Part shown: piece by piece, positions 43,949 to 52,399 of the stretch | Numbering within the stretch: position 1 is the first letter of the stretch | Layout: each line of letters begins with the position of its first letter | Source: CALLPQ01 sp039819545 | GTDB lineage: Bacteria; Pseudomonadota; Alphaproteobacteria; Caulobacterales; Parvularculaceae | Assembly: GCA_039819545.1 (NCBI GenBank) | Contig: JBCBRS010000001.1 | Coordinates: 124,001 to 188,000, forward strand | Length of the DNA: 64,000 bases | Reading direction: 5' to 3' | Notes under the pieces: generated by a model | What the model was told of the DNA's origin: nothing | Databases searched by the model: none | The model's input: only the letters and a program-made list of their open reading frames with translations | Position numbers and translations under genes: made by a program

Positions 43949-44666
43949 TATGCCCACGCTTAGCACTGCTGGCACCACACTCACAGCGGCGCCTGCGGCC
44001 GAGACGGCGGCACCGGTATCGGCTGGGGTCTCCGATTATCACGCCGCGTTGAGCGCATCGGTTTTTGTGGATCTGGCCCTCCTGACCATGCTTGTCCTTG
44101 TGGCGTGGCAGGCCATGAAATCGCAGCATTTGTTCGCCGTCGTGATGCTATCGGGCATTTACTCGCTCTTGTCGGCCGCGTTTTTCGTCTCTCTCGATGC
44201 GGTTGATGTTGCCTTTACGGAGGCCGCGGTGGGGGCCGGCATTTCGACGATCCTGATGCTGGGCGGCATGTTGCTGACCGCGCGGCGGGAAAAACCTGTT
44301 CGGGCGGGCCGCGCACCCGTTGCGCTCGGTGTTGTCATCGCTGTGGGCGCGGCGTTGTTTTATGCGACAATCGATATGCCCGCGTTCGGCGATCCGAACT
44401 CGCCCGCAAATAGCGGGGTTGGCATCGCGTACGTGGAGAGCACGCCAAATGATATCGACGTGCCCAATATCGTTACCGCTGTGCTGGCCAGCTATCGAGG
44501 GTTCGATACCCTCGGTGAAACATTGGTGATCTTTACTGCCGGGATCGCAGTGATCCTGCTTCTCGGTGTGGGCAGTGTACGGGGTGGTCGGCGCGTTCGT
44601 GACGCCGCCGCTGAAACTGCGGGCGCTACCGATGGCGGACCATCAGCAGGGGAGACGCGGTCATGA
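43941..44666 (+). CDS. DUF4040 / MrpA C-terminal-type subunit
   Basis: A 241-residue membrane protein equivalent to the C-terminal part of MrpA, or to the small MbhD/E-like subunits of membrane-bound hydrogenases. It includes DLALLTMLVLVAWQAMKSQH, then LFAVVMLSGIYSLLSAAFFV and VDVAFTEAAVGAGISTILML, the classic DUF4040 motif. Further helices are ALGVVIAVGAALFYATI and TLGETLVIFTAGIAVILLLG. In ordinary Mrp operons this region is fused to the large MrpA; here it stands as its own gene, as in Mbh-type and some alphaproteobacterial Mrp clusters. A GGAGGAG precedes the ATG. It overlaps mrpG by 8 bases and mrpB by 4. Confidence 0.88.
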   Translation: MSDMPTLSTAGTTLTAAPAAETAAPVSAGVSDYHAALSASVFVDLALLTMLVLVAWQAMKSQHLFAVVMLSGIYSLLSAAFFVSLDAVDVAFTEAAVGAGISTILMLGGMLLTARREKPVRAGRAPVALGVVIAVGAALFYATIDMPAFGDPNSPANSGVGIAYVESTPNDIDVPNIVTAVLASYRGFDTLGETLVIFTAGIAVILLLGVGSVRGGRRVRDAAAETAGATDGGPSAGETRS

Positions 44667-45106
44667 CCGACCATTTGATCCTGCGTGTGGTCACGAAAGT
44701 TCTTTTCGCACCGATCCTGTTATTTGCCCTTTATGTGCAGTTTCATGGCGATTACGGGCCCGGTGGCGGCTTTCAGGCCGGCGTTATTTTTGCCGTTTCT
44801 TTTATTCTGCATGCGGTGGTCTTTGGCCTTGAACAAACGCAAAAGGCGATGCCGCAAAAAGCCCTTCTTATCGTCATGGTGGTGGGCATTCTGTTTTATG
44901 CAGGCACTGGCGCGCTGACCATGCTGTTGGGCGGAAATCTCCTGGGCTATGATGTGATCGTCCCCAATTCGACCCATCATGCGGGTCAGCATTATGGAAT
45001 TTTACTGGTGGAGTTTGGCGTGGGGCTCACCGTCTTTGCCACCATGTTGACCATCTTTTATCAGTATGCAGGCCGTGAGCCAGAGATCAATCCGGAGGAT
45101 TGGTAG
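44663..45106 (+). CDS. mrpB: Cation/proton antiporter subunit B
   Basis: A 147-residue MrpB/MnhB-family membrane protein with four helices. Key features: LFALYVQFHGDYGPGGGFQAG followed by VIFAVSFILHAVVFG, where the H-G-x-x-x-P-G-G-G-F-Q-x-G motif is invariant in the family. Later comes HHAGQHYGILLVEFGVGLTV, also conserved. It overlaps the DUF4040 gene by 4 bases. In the complex it forms part of the ion path next to MrpA/C-type subunits. Confidence 0.94.
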   Translation: MTDHLILRVVTKVLFAPILLFALYVQFHGDYGPGGGFQAGVIFAVSFILHAVVFGLEQTQKAMPQKALLIVMVVGILFYAGTGALTMLLGGNLLGYDVIVPNSTHHAGQHYGILLVEFGVGLTVFATMLTIFYQYAGREPEINPEDW

Positions 45107-45108
45107 TC

Positions 45109-45936
45109 ATGCTCGAATTCATCCTTGCCCGCTATAACTACTGGATTGCGATCATCCTGATGATGACAGGGCTTTATATCGTGTTCTCACGCGGTAACCT
45201 CGTGAAAAAGATCATTGGGCTGAATTTCTTCCAGACCTCGGTCTTTATCTATTACATCTCCATCGGCAAAGTCGCCGGGGGTACCGCGCCCATCTTTTTG
45301 GGCGGTCACGGCGGGGGTCATGGTGATGGTCATGAGGGGGGCGAGGGCGACGCGCATAGCGATGGTCATGGGGCTGAGATCGGCGCGGATCATGCGGCCG
45401 CACATGGCGCAGCGGACAAGGCCCATGGGCAATCCGCTCAAAGCCTGCACAATTCATCCATGCCAGCAAATGATCTCAACGCCGCTACTGATGCTGGACA
45501 GTCCCCGGTCGAAAATCTTCACGCCGATCTATCTGGCCTCAGTGACAAGATTTCGAATACGCTGACCGCACCGCTGACCACAGATCTAGCCATGACCATC
45601 AGTGCGGTGACAAAAGCGCGTGACGAAGCCGCACGCATGACCGAAACCCTCAGCGCTGAATTCGTGGCTGCAAATCTTGCAAGCACCGACGAAGCCAGCC
45701 ACGGCGCGGCGGCAGCGGTGGAAAATGTCATCTATTCAAACCCGCTCCCTCATGTGTTGATCCTGACGGCCATTGTTGTGGGTGTTGCCACCACGGCGGT
45801 TGGCCTCGCGCTGGCGGTGCGTATTCGCGAGGCCTATGGCACCATTGAGGAAGATGAGCTGGAGGCTGCAGATCACGTGGCGGAATTCGGGGAGGCGGCA
45901 CCGCTTCCCACGGCCGATACGAGCGGGGCGGCCTAA
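45109..45936 (+). CDS. mrpC: Cation/proton antiporter subunit C with a large His-rich insertion
   Basis: A 275-residue protein of the MrpC/NuoK family, normally about 110-120 residues. Helices 1 and 2 are standard (RYNYWIAIILMMTGLYIVFS and IIGLNFFQTSVFIYYISI, then KVAGGTAPI). Residues about 65-206 are an insertion: 66-115 is rich in His, Gly, Asp and Ala (GGHGGGHGDGHEGGEGDAHS), and 116-206 is helical and Ala/Thr/Ser-rich. Helix 3 then resumes normally with YSNPLPHVLILTAIVVGVAT. By topology the insertion should be an extramembrane loop. It could bind metal such as Zn or Ni, or act as a cap. The ATG at 45109 has GGAGG upstream. Confidence 0.9.
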   Translation: MLEFILARYNYWIAIILMMTGLYIVFSRGNLVKKIIGLNFFQTSVFIYYISIGKVAGGTAPIFLGGHGGGHGDGHEGGEGDAHSDGHGAEIGADHAAAHGAADKAHGQSAQSLHNSSMPANDLNAATDAGQSPVENLHADLSGLSDKISNTLTAPLTTDLAMTISAVTKARDEAARMTETLSAEFVAANLASTDEASHGAAAAVENVIYSNPLPHVLILTAIVVGVATTAVGLALAVRIREAYGTIEEDELEAADHVAEFGEAAPLPTADTSGAA

Positions 45937-45939
45937 GTA

Positions 45940-47448
45940 ATGACGTTTACGGAGCAATTGCCGGTTCTGCCGATTATCACGCCGCTGTTGCTGGCGCCGA
46001 TTACTATTTTGCTGCCCAAGGGGCGTGCTGCGTGGGCATGGGCGACGCTCGTTTCATGGCTGGTCTTTTTCTTTTGCGCCAGTCTCTTGGTGGCGGTTTA
46101 TCACCATGACGGACCGATCTCCTACGCGTTGGGAGATTGGATGGCGCCATTGGGGATCGAATATCGGATCGATCTCGCCAATGGGCTCCTCTTGTTTTTG
46201 ATTTCCGGCATGGGTGCGCTTGTCTTTCCGTATGCCTATCATTCAATCAATGCTGAAATTGATGAGCGGCAAACACCCATGTTTTATGCGGCGCTGCTTT
46301 TGTGCATGACAGGGCTCCTCGGTGTGACCATCACCGGTGATGCTTTCAATGTCTTTGTTTTCTTTGAGATTGCGTCGCTGTCGACCTATGCGCTTGTTGC
46401 CCTTGGCGCGCGCCAGGACCGACGGGCCCTGACGGCGGCATTTAACTATCTTGTCATGGGCACAATTGGCGCAACCTTTTTTGTGATCGGCGTCGGGCTT
46501 TTGTATCAGGCCACCGGCACCCTCAATATGGAGGATTTGCGCGTTGAGCTCACCTCCCTCGATAACCGTATGGTCCAATCGGGCTTTGCCTTTATCTTTG
46601 TGGGGATGGGCCTGAAGCTGGCGATGTTCCCCTTGCATCTATGGCTGCCGGGTGCCTACGCCTATGCGCCGTCGGCGGTCTCCGCCTTTGTGGCGGCAAC
46701 ATCAACCAAGGTGGCACTTTATGTGCTGATCCGGTTTTTCTACACGATCTTTCATGCCGCCTATGGTATCGATTTCGGCTCGCTCTACACCATCCTGCAA
46801 TATGTACTAATGCCTCTCGCGGTGGCGGGTATGTTTGTGGCGTCCCTCGTTGCGGTATTTCAGGATTGTGTGAAGCGCATGCTCGCCTACTCCTCCGTGG
46901 GGCAGATTGGGTATATGCTCCTCGGTCTATCGCTTGGCACCACCAGCGGGTTGACCGCAACCATGGTCCATATGTTCAACCACGCCCTGATGAAAGGCGC
47001 GCTCTTCATGGCCGTGGGCTGCGTGGTCTTGCGTCTTGGTGGCCATACGGTGAGCCAGTTTCGCGGGCTGTTCTTCCGCATGCCCATAACGGCAACGGCG
47101 TTTTTGGTGGCGGGTTTGTCGCTCGTGGGTGTGCCGCTCACCGTGGGATTTGTATCAAAGTGGACCTTACTGCAAGGCACCTTTGAGGCAGGGTACTGGC
47201 CAGCCTCCTTCTTGATTGTTGCGAGCTCTCTCATTGCTGTCGTTTATGTGGGACGCATCATCGAAATCATGATCCGCAAACCCGAAACCCCGGCGCCCGC
47301 CGTGTCGGAAGCACCGCTTAGCATGCTGGTGCCGATGATCCTCCTTGTGGTGGCCAATCTTTATTTTGGTTTGCAAACGGATTTAACCGTTGATACCGCG
47401 CGCGGCGCCGCCGATGCCCTTTTTGTCGTCAGCGAGGGGGCCCATTGA
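45940..47448 (+). CDS. mrpD: Cation/proton antiporter subunit D (proton channel 1)
   Basis: A 502-residue proton-conducting membrane subunit of the MrpD/NuoM-N family with about 14 helices. Conserved residues include the Glu in VFVFFEIASLSTYALVALG and the Lys in the GMGLKLAMFPLHLWLPGAYA segment, where the last part is the family signature. Further on are FVAATSTKVALYVLIRFFY and FQDCVKRMLAYSSVGQIGY. It is the first of three such subunits in this operon. It starts 3 bases after mrpC and its stop is directly before the next start codon. Confidence 0.94.
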   Translation: MTFTEQLPVLPIITPLLLAPITILLPKGRAAWAWATLVSWLVFFFCASLLVAVYHHDGPISYALGDWMAPLGIEYRIDLANGLLLFLISGMGALVFPYAYHSINAEIDERQTPMFYAALLLCMTGLLGVTITGDAFNVFVFFEIASLSTYALVALGARQDRRALTAAFNYLVMGTIGATFFVIGVGLLYQATGTLNMEDLRVELTSLDNRMVQSGFAFIFVGMGLKLAMFPLHLWLPGAYAYAPSAVSAFVAATSTKVALYVLIRFFYTIFHAAYGIDFGSLYTILQYVLMPLAVAGMFVASLVAVFQDCVKRMLAYSSVGQIGYMLLGLSLGTTSGLTATMVHMFNHALMKGALFMAVGCVVLRLGGHTVSQFRGLFFRMPITATAFLVAGLSLVGVPLTVGFVSKWTLLQGTFEAGYWPASFLIVASSLIAVVYVGRIIEIMIRKPETPAPAVSEAPLSMLVPMILLVVANLYFGLQTDLTVDTARGAADALFVVSEGAH

Positions 47449-47449
47449 G

Positions 47450-48976
47450 ATGATTGATCCCGGTCTCGCCATTGTCTTATGTCTTGCGGTGCCTTTGCTC
47501 GGCTTTGCAGCGATCTGGCTCCTCGGGGCAACGCCAAATCTGCGCGAAGCGGCCACCCTCGTGACGGCTGTTACGCTATTACTTCTTGTGCTGACGATTT
47601 TTCTGGCGGTTGGGAACGGCGAAACGCCGGGCTTTATCCTGCTCACCGTGATTGATGGGCTCACCATCGAGTTTCGGGTGGAGCCACTCGGCGCTATGTT
47701 TGCGCTGATCGCAAGCGGCCTTTGGATCGTCAACTCGCTTTATTCGATCGGGTATATGCGCGGCAATAATGAGGCGCATCAGACCCGGTTTTACATGTCG
47801 TTTGCCGTGGCAATTGCCTCGGCCATGGGGGTCGCGTTTGCGGCAAACCTCTTTACCCTGTTTATTTTTTATGAGGTGCTCACGCTCTCCACCTTTCCGC
47901 TTGTCACCCACAAGGGCAATGATGCGGCAAGACGCGGCGGGCGCATTTATCTTGGCATCCTGATGGGTACCTCCATCGGTCTTTTGCTCCCAGCCATCGC
48001 CTGGGTCTATGCACTGACCGGTGACGTCACCTTTCGGGAGGGCGGTGTTCTGGCCGCCAAGGTTGATGAGGTTGGTCCGCTCTTGCCCGTGTTGCTCGGG
48101 CTCTTTGCCTTCGGAATCGGCAAGGCCGCGCTCATGCCCATTCACCCCTGGCTACCCAATGCCATGGTGGCGCCAACGCCTGTATCGGCATTCCTCCACG
48201 CGGTGGCCGTTGTGAAAGCTGGGGTTTTTTCGATCTTGAAAATTGTCATTTACATATTTGGCATCGACCTCGTGGCAACAACGGGTGCGAGCACACCCTT
48301 TATCTGGCTGGCGGCGATTTCGATTTTGCTCTCCTCGATAATTGCCATGAATAAGGACAATCTGAAGGCGCGGCTTGCTTACTCCACCGTAAGTCAGCTT
48401 TCCTACGTGACCCTCGGGGCAATGCTCGCCACCCAGATGGCGGTCATGGGCGGTGCGTTACAGATTGCCATGCACGCGCTCGGTAAGATGACCTTGTTCA
48501 TGTGCGCAGGCGCGATCTATACCGCCACCCACAAGACCCTCATCTCCGAAATGCGTGGGCTTGGGCGCACCATGCCGATTACGTTTGGTCTGTTCTTTCT
48601 GGGGGCCATGTCGATTATTGGCCTGCCCCCGCTGGGTGGGTCATGGCCGAAATTCTTCCTCATGGTTGGCGCGGTTGACGCGGGCCAACTGGCGATTATC
48701 TTTGTTCTGATTATTTCATCTGTTTTTAATGTGCTCTACCTGCTATCGATCCCGGTGCAGGCTTTTTACATGTCCGATGAAAAACTTCCCGAGACAGAGC
48801 TGTCCGCCCACCGTGTTGCGGGGGGTAATGGGGCCGCAATTGCCTGGGGGCGTCTGAAGGAGGCACCGCTATTGTGCCTTGTGCCGCCGGCCTTGACGGC
48901 GTTTGGCGCCTTGCTTCTCTTTTTCGTTGGCTCGGCTCTTTACGACTATCTATTGCCAATCACCGGCGCACCATAA
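47450..48976 (+). CDS. MrpD/NuoM-type proton channel subunit 2
   Basis: A 508-residue paralogue of the preceding subunit, with about 14 helices. The channel Glu lies in LFTLFIFYEVLTLSTFPLVT and the central Lys in FGIGKAALMPIHPWLPNAMV, followed by APTPVSAFLHAVAVVKAGVF. It also has the discontinuous-helix region NKDNLKARLAYSTVSQLSYV. I start at the ATG at 47450 with GAGGGGG upstream; the open frame extends 20 codons up into mrpD. Two consecutive D-type subunits followed by a third are found in Mbh/Mrp-like clusters of some alphaproteobacteria. Confidence 0.92.
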   Translation: MIDPGLAIVLCLAVPLLGFAAIWLLGATPNLREAATLVTAVTLLLLVLTIFLAVGNGETPGFILLTVIDGLTIEFRVEPLGAMFALIASGLWIVNSLYSIGYMRGNNEAHQTRFYMSFAVAIASAMGVAFAANLFTLFIFYEVLTLSTFPLVTHKGNDAARRGGRIYLGILMGTSIGLLLPAIAWVYALTGDVTFREGGVLAAKVDEVGPLLPVLLGLFAFGIGKAALMPIHPWLPNAMVAPTPVSAFLHAVAVVKAGVFSILKIVIYIFGIDLVATTGASTPFIWLAAISILLSSIIAMNKDNLKARLAYSTVSQLSYVTLGAMLATQMAVMGGALQIAMHALGKMTLFMCAGAIYTATHKTLISEMRGLGRTMPITFGLFFLGAMSIIGLPPLGGSWPKFFLMVGAVDAGQLAIIFVLIISSVFNVLYLLSIPVQAFYMSDEKLPETELSAHRVAGGNGAAIAWGRLKEAPLLCLVPPALTAFGALLLFFVGSALYDYLLPITGAP

Positions 48977-49011
48977 GCGCCGCGCCTAACGACCCTATGA
49001 TGGAGACTTCC

Positions 49012-49293
49012 ATGGCTGACAAAGATAACGCCGCTGCAGGCGACAAAGGCTGGGCAGAGAAACCGGGCTTTATCCGTGCCTTTCAGATCGGCCTCGCCAT
49101 TGCCTGCGTGCTTGCCGCGCTCGCGGGGTTTGTTCCAGGCTGGCATAATCCGCATCCGCACTTTGCAGCGGAAAAATTTCCCATCTTCTTTGCGGTGATG
49201 GGCTTTGCGTCCTTCATGGGCATCGTTCTTGTTGGTCAGCATCTGCGCAAGCTTGTCGGTCGGCGCGAAGGCTATTACCGGGAGAGCGAATAG
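49012..49293 (+). CDS. Small two-helix membrane protein within the antiporter operon
   Basis: A 93-residue protein with two predicted membrane helices: AFQIGLAIACVLAALAGFVP and FPIFFAVMGFASFMGIVLVG. Between them is a His-rich loop (GWHNPHPHFAAEKFP). The C-terminus is basic (LRKLVGRREGYYRESE). I start at the ATG with TGGAGA six bases upstream; two ATG codons a little earlier are alternatives. It lies between the second and third proton-channel genes, and the next gene begins 1 base after its stop, so it is surely part of the operon. I know no function; an assembly or structural subunit is a fair guess. Confidence 0.75.
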   Translation: MADKDNAAAGDKGWAEKPGFIRAFQIGLAIACVLAALAGFVPGWHNPHPHFAAEKFPIFFAVMGFASFMGIVLVGQHLRKLVGRREGYYRESE

Positions 49294-49294
49294 A

Positions 49295-51040
49295 ATGAGC
49301 GCTCTTCTCCATAACCCTGCCGTTATCCTGACTATCGGGGCGCTGATCGCGGCGCGCATCCCGTCGGCGGTGCGCAAGCCCTTTATGATTGTGGTGCTCG
49401 CCGTCAGTGCCCTGACGCTTTTCCGGCTTGGGCTCGGCGACTATGGGCAAATCACCCTGTTCGGGGAGACCCTGACAACGCTGCGGATTGATCCGTTGTC
49501 GCGCATTTTTGCGATTGTGTTCCACATCGCAGCTTTTTTGAACGTGCTGTATTCCTGGCACGATGCGGAAAATCGCACGGGCGGTTTTGCCGGTCTTGCC
49601 TATCCTGCTACATGTCTTGGCGGCGTATTGTCTGGTGATTTTCTGACCCTGTTTGTCTGGTGGGAAATCGCAGCGATCACCTCGGTCTTCTATATCTGGA
49701 TGCGCGGCACACGCGAGACCTACCTTGCCGGCATGCGCTATCTTGCCATTCAGATCCTGTCGGGCGTGCTGCTCCTCGGCGGGATTGCCCTTTACTATCG
49801 CGCCACCGGCTCGCTCGCCTTCGATGCGGTTGGCCTGCGCGATGGGGCCGGTAACGTGAAACTCTATGGTCTTCTTTTGTTTCTGGCTTTCGGGATCAAA
49901 AGTGCCTTTCCGCTCCTGCACAACTGGGTACAGGATGCGTATCCGAAATCGACGCTCACCGGCACGATCATTCTCTCTGTCTTCACCACAAAGCTGGCGG
50001 TCTATTCGCTTGCTCGGGGGTTCGCAGGGACCACGGAGCTCGTTTATATCGGCGCGATCATGACGATCTTCCCGATATTTTTTGCTCTGATCGAAAATGA
50101 TCTGCGCAAAGTCTTGTGTTATTCGATCAATAACCAGGTCGGGTTCATGGTCATCGGAATTGGCATCGGCTCGGCCATGTCAGTGAATGGCGCCGTCGGT
50201 TATGCTTTTTGCAATATTATTTTTGAGAGCCTTCTATTCATGGCGCTGGGTGCGGCCATGTACCGAACCGGTACGTCAAAAGCGACTGAGCTTGGCGGGC
50301 TTTATCGCGATATGCCGTGGACAATGGTGCTCTGTGTTATCGGCGCGCTATCGATTTCGGCGTTTCCGTTTACCGCCGGTTTCGTGACCAAAGGACTGAT
50401 TATTGAGGGCGCGGCTGCTGCCCATCTTCCAGGTATCTTTGTGATCTGGCTGGTGTTGCTCTTTGCCTCGGCTGGGGTACTGGAACATGCGGGCATTAAA
50501 ATCCCGTACTTCACCTTTTTTGCCCACAGTCACCCGAACCGCACCTTCAAAAATGATCGGGTGCCTGTTGGCATGATGGCGGCGATGGTCGTTTCAGCCA
50601 TTTTGTCCATTGGGATCGGCCTTGTTCCGGGGCCGCTCTATGCCCTGATGCCGTTTCAGGACCAGATTACCACATATAATCCGAATACGCCCTATCACTT
50701 TATCGAACAGCTGCAATTGCTTCTCTTTGCGGTGTTGGCCTTTGCCGTTCTCATCAAAATGAAATGGTACCCGGCTGAGGTGCCGTCCGATAATCTTGAT
50801 AGTGACTGGCTGGTTCGGGTCCCTGGGCGCGCTGTGTTGCGCTGGGCCAATGCGGCCACGGGCGCGGTCTGGATGTCACTCTGGGGTCTTTTCGCCGGGA
50901 GGGTGGGGAAAATCACGACCAATATTTACCGCCTGCACGGCCCGGAAGGGCGCCTTGCCCGCGCCTGGCCTGTGGGCTTTATGGCCATGTGGACGGGCAT
51001 TGTCCTGTTTGCCGTGTTGGTATTGTCCTTTATTGGATAG
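49295..51040 (+). CDS. MrpA/MrpD-type proton channel subunit 3
   Basis: A 581-residue proton-conducting membrane subunit, the third in the operon. The channel Glu is in FLTLFVWWEIAAITSVFYIW and the Lys in AFGIKSAFPLLHNWVQDAYP. ENDLRKVLCYSINNQVGFMV marks the broken helix. It has an extended C-terminus with two more helices (AVLRWANAATGAVWMSLWGL and MAMWTGIVLFAVLVLSFIG), which recalls the lateral arm of large MrpA/NuoL subunits. It may stand in for the missing N-terminal MrpA domain. It ends the operon; the next 395 bases have no gene. Confidence 0.9.
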   Translation: MSALLHNPAVILTIGALIAARIPSAVRKPFMIVVLAVSALTLFRLGLGDYGQITLFGETLTTLRIDPLSRIFAIVFHIAAFLNVLYSWHDAENRTGGFAGLAYPATCLGGVLSGDFLTLFVWWEIAAITSVFYIWMRGTRETYLAGMRYLAIQILSGVLLLGGIALYYRATGSLAFDAVGLRDGAGNVKLYGLLLFLAFGIKSAFPLLHNWVQDAYPKSTLTGTIILSVFTTKLAVYSLARGFAGTTELVYIGAIMTIFPIFFALIENDLRKVLCYSINNQVGFMVIGIGIGSAMSVNGAVGYAFCNIIFESLLFMALGAAMYRTGTSKATELGGLYRDMPWTMVLCVIGALSISAFPFTAGFVTKGLIIEGAAAAHLPGIFVIWLVLLFASAGVLEHAGIKIPYFTFFAHSHPNRTFKNDRVPVGMMAAMVVSAILSIGIGLVPGPLYALMPFQDQITTYNPNTPYHFIEQLQLLLFAVLAFAVLIKMKWYPAEVPSDNLDSDWLVRVPGRAVLRWANAATGAVWMSLWGLFAGRVGKITTNIYRLHGPEGRLARAWPVGFMAMWTGIVLFAVLVLSFIG

Positions 51041-51435
51041 CGGCAAGTGTCACTCAATTGTCGTTACCGGGCTTATTGTCCCCAAAACCCCCTAAATAGC
51101 GGTATCTTCATACTTGCGAATTTATGCAGTTAGTATAAATGGCCTCAAATTTGTGACAAATTGCAGGTGATTAACGCTATGCGATCGCCTTATAGGAGAA
51201 TTTTATCATCCGTGGCCCGATCATTTTGGGTTTGACTTCCTGCCGTATTTTCCGGTTAACGGTCGATTTCAGTAACAAAATCCTGTGTTCGACCTAATTT
51301 GTGCTGGTTAAGTATAGATCAAGTGAGACGTTTTGTTTGGGGGAAATTTATCCCCAATACACGCATGCGTTGTACTCTTCTGCCCATGGACACTGGCTTG
51401 GAGACGGGTCCTCTATAGGGTGGAGTTAGGGAAAT
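51041..51435. other. AT-rich region ahead of the HdaB-like gene
   Basis: No gene is supported in these 395 bases. Notable elements are a near-match to a CtrA site (TTAA-N7-TCAA, 51308-51322), a hairpin TTGGGG/CCCCAA (51337-51357) and, inside it, TTATCCCCA (51348-51356), which differs from the DnaA box TTATCCACA at one base. A DnaA-related gene follows, so these could be regulatory. Confidence 0.4.
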
Positions 51436-51834
51436 ATGCTGAAGTCGTTCAAACGGCCTCGCGATCGCGCGGTACAGCGTCATCTTGCACATTTGGCCGT
51501 GGATATGGCCGCCGAGGCGTACAGTGTCTCACCGAATGATATTCTGTCGTCGAGCCGCAGTCAGGCACAGGTCGCGCGGGCGCGTCAGATATCGATGTAT
51601 TTATCGCATGTCATCGGCCAGTTGACCGTGGCGCAGGTGTCCGAAGAATTTTCTCGTGACCGCACCACGGTTACTCATGCGCTGCACATCATCGAGGATC
51701 GTCGGGACAGCCCGATCTTTGAACAACAAATGCAATTTCTGGAACGGGCCTACAAAAAAGAAGTTGTCAACTTGCATCGTAACTGGCTCGCAACCAGCCA
51801 GTACCACAAGGCCGACATCAAACATTCCGCCTAG
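51436..51834 (+). CDS. Stand-alone DnaA domain-IV protein, HdaB-like
   Basis: A 132-residue protein corresponding to the C-terminal DNA-binding domain of the replication initiator DnaA, without its ATPase part. The DnaA signature helix-turn-helix is visible: AEAYSVSPNDILSSSRSQAQ, then VARARQISMYLSHVIGQL and VSEEFSRDRTTVTHALHIIE, where D-R-x-T-V-x-H-A is the DnaA-box reading motif. Small DnaA-like proteins of this type in Caulobacter (HdaB) relieve Hda-dependent inactivation of DnaA and promote replication initiation. Orthology to HdaB is inferred from size and domain. A weak CtrA-like site and a DnaA-box-like sequence lie upstream. Confidence 0.85.
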   Translation: MLKSFKRPRDRAVQRHLAHLAVDMAAEAYSVSPNDILSSSRSQAQVARARQISMYLSHVIGQLTVAQVSEEFSRDRTTVTHALHIIEDRRDSPIFEQQMQFLERAYKKEVVNLHRNWLATSQYHKADIKHSA

Positions 51835-51854
51835 GGATGATTGCTGTCGCCCCG

Positions 51855-52277
51855 TTACGTCAGATGGGCTGTGGCAAGGGCGTTCACGGATTTAATCATC
51901 GCGCTTAGCCCGTTACTGCGCTGCGGCGTTAGGTGGTCCTGCAGGTCGAGGGGGCTCAACGCCTCCATGGCGTCGGTTTTTGCAATGGCTTCGGGTGTCT
52001 TGCCGGAATAGAGCGCGAGGACAAGGGCTACGAGGCCCCGAACAATGTGGGCATCGCTATCGGCGCAAAGCGTGATCGTTTTTTCGCCAGGTGCCGTTTC
52101 CTCGACCCGGTGCGTGAGCCAGACCTGGCTTGCGCACCCGCGAACCTTGTGGGCTTCATCACGTTGATCTTCCGGGTAAGGATCAAGCGACCGTCCGAGA
52201 TCGATCAGATATTTGTACCGATCATCCCAATCATCCAGAAAGGCAAAGTCGTCGGCAATGGTTTGGAAGTCCTGCAT
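51855..52277 (-). CDS. sufE: Sulfur acceptor protein SufE
   Basis: A 140-residue cytoplasmic protein that takes sulfur from the cysteine desulfurase SufS for Fe-S cluster assembly. The acceptor Cys is in EAHKVRGCASQVWLTHRVEE, the most conserved part of the family. The N-terminus (IADDFAFLDDWDDRYKYLID) and the last helix (LTPQRSNGLSAMIKSVNALA) also match. The ATG at 52277 gives the family length; a longer upstream frame is not supported. It is convergent with the HdaB-like gene and unlinked to other suf genes here. Confidence 0.94.
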   Translation of the reverse strand: MQDFQTIADDFAFLDDWDDRYKYLIDLGRSLDPYPEDQRDEAHKVRGCASQVWLTHRVEETAPGEKTITLCADSDAHIVRGLVALVLALYSGKTPEAIAKTDAMEALSPLDLQDHLTPQRSNGLSAMIKSVNALATAHLT

Positions 52278-52399
52278 GAGCCGTATCCTGTTTGAGTGGA
52301 AATAAGCGCCAGCACGGGGCGAGACAAGGCCCGCTGCGTCTTTCAGATAGTCGCATGCGCGCTGTCTTGCGTGGGTGTTGCCGGTAAAGAGGCGGCCTA

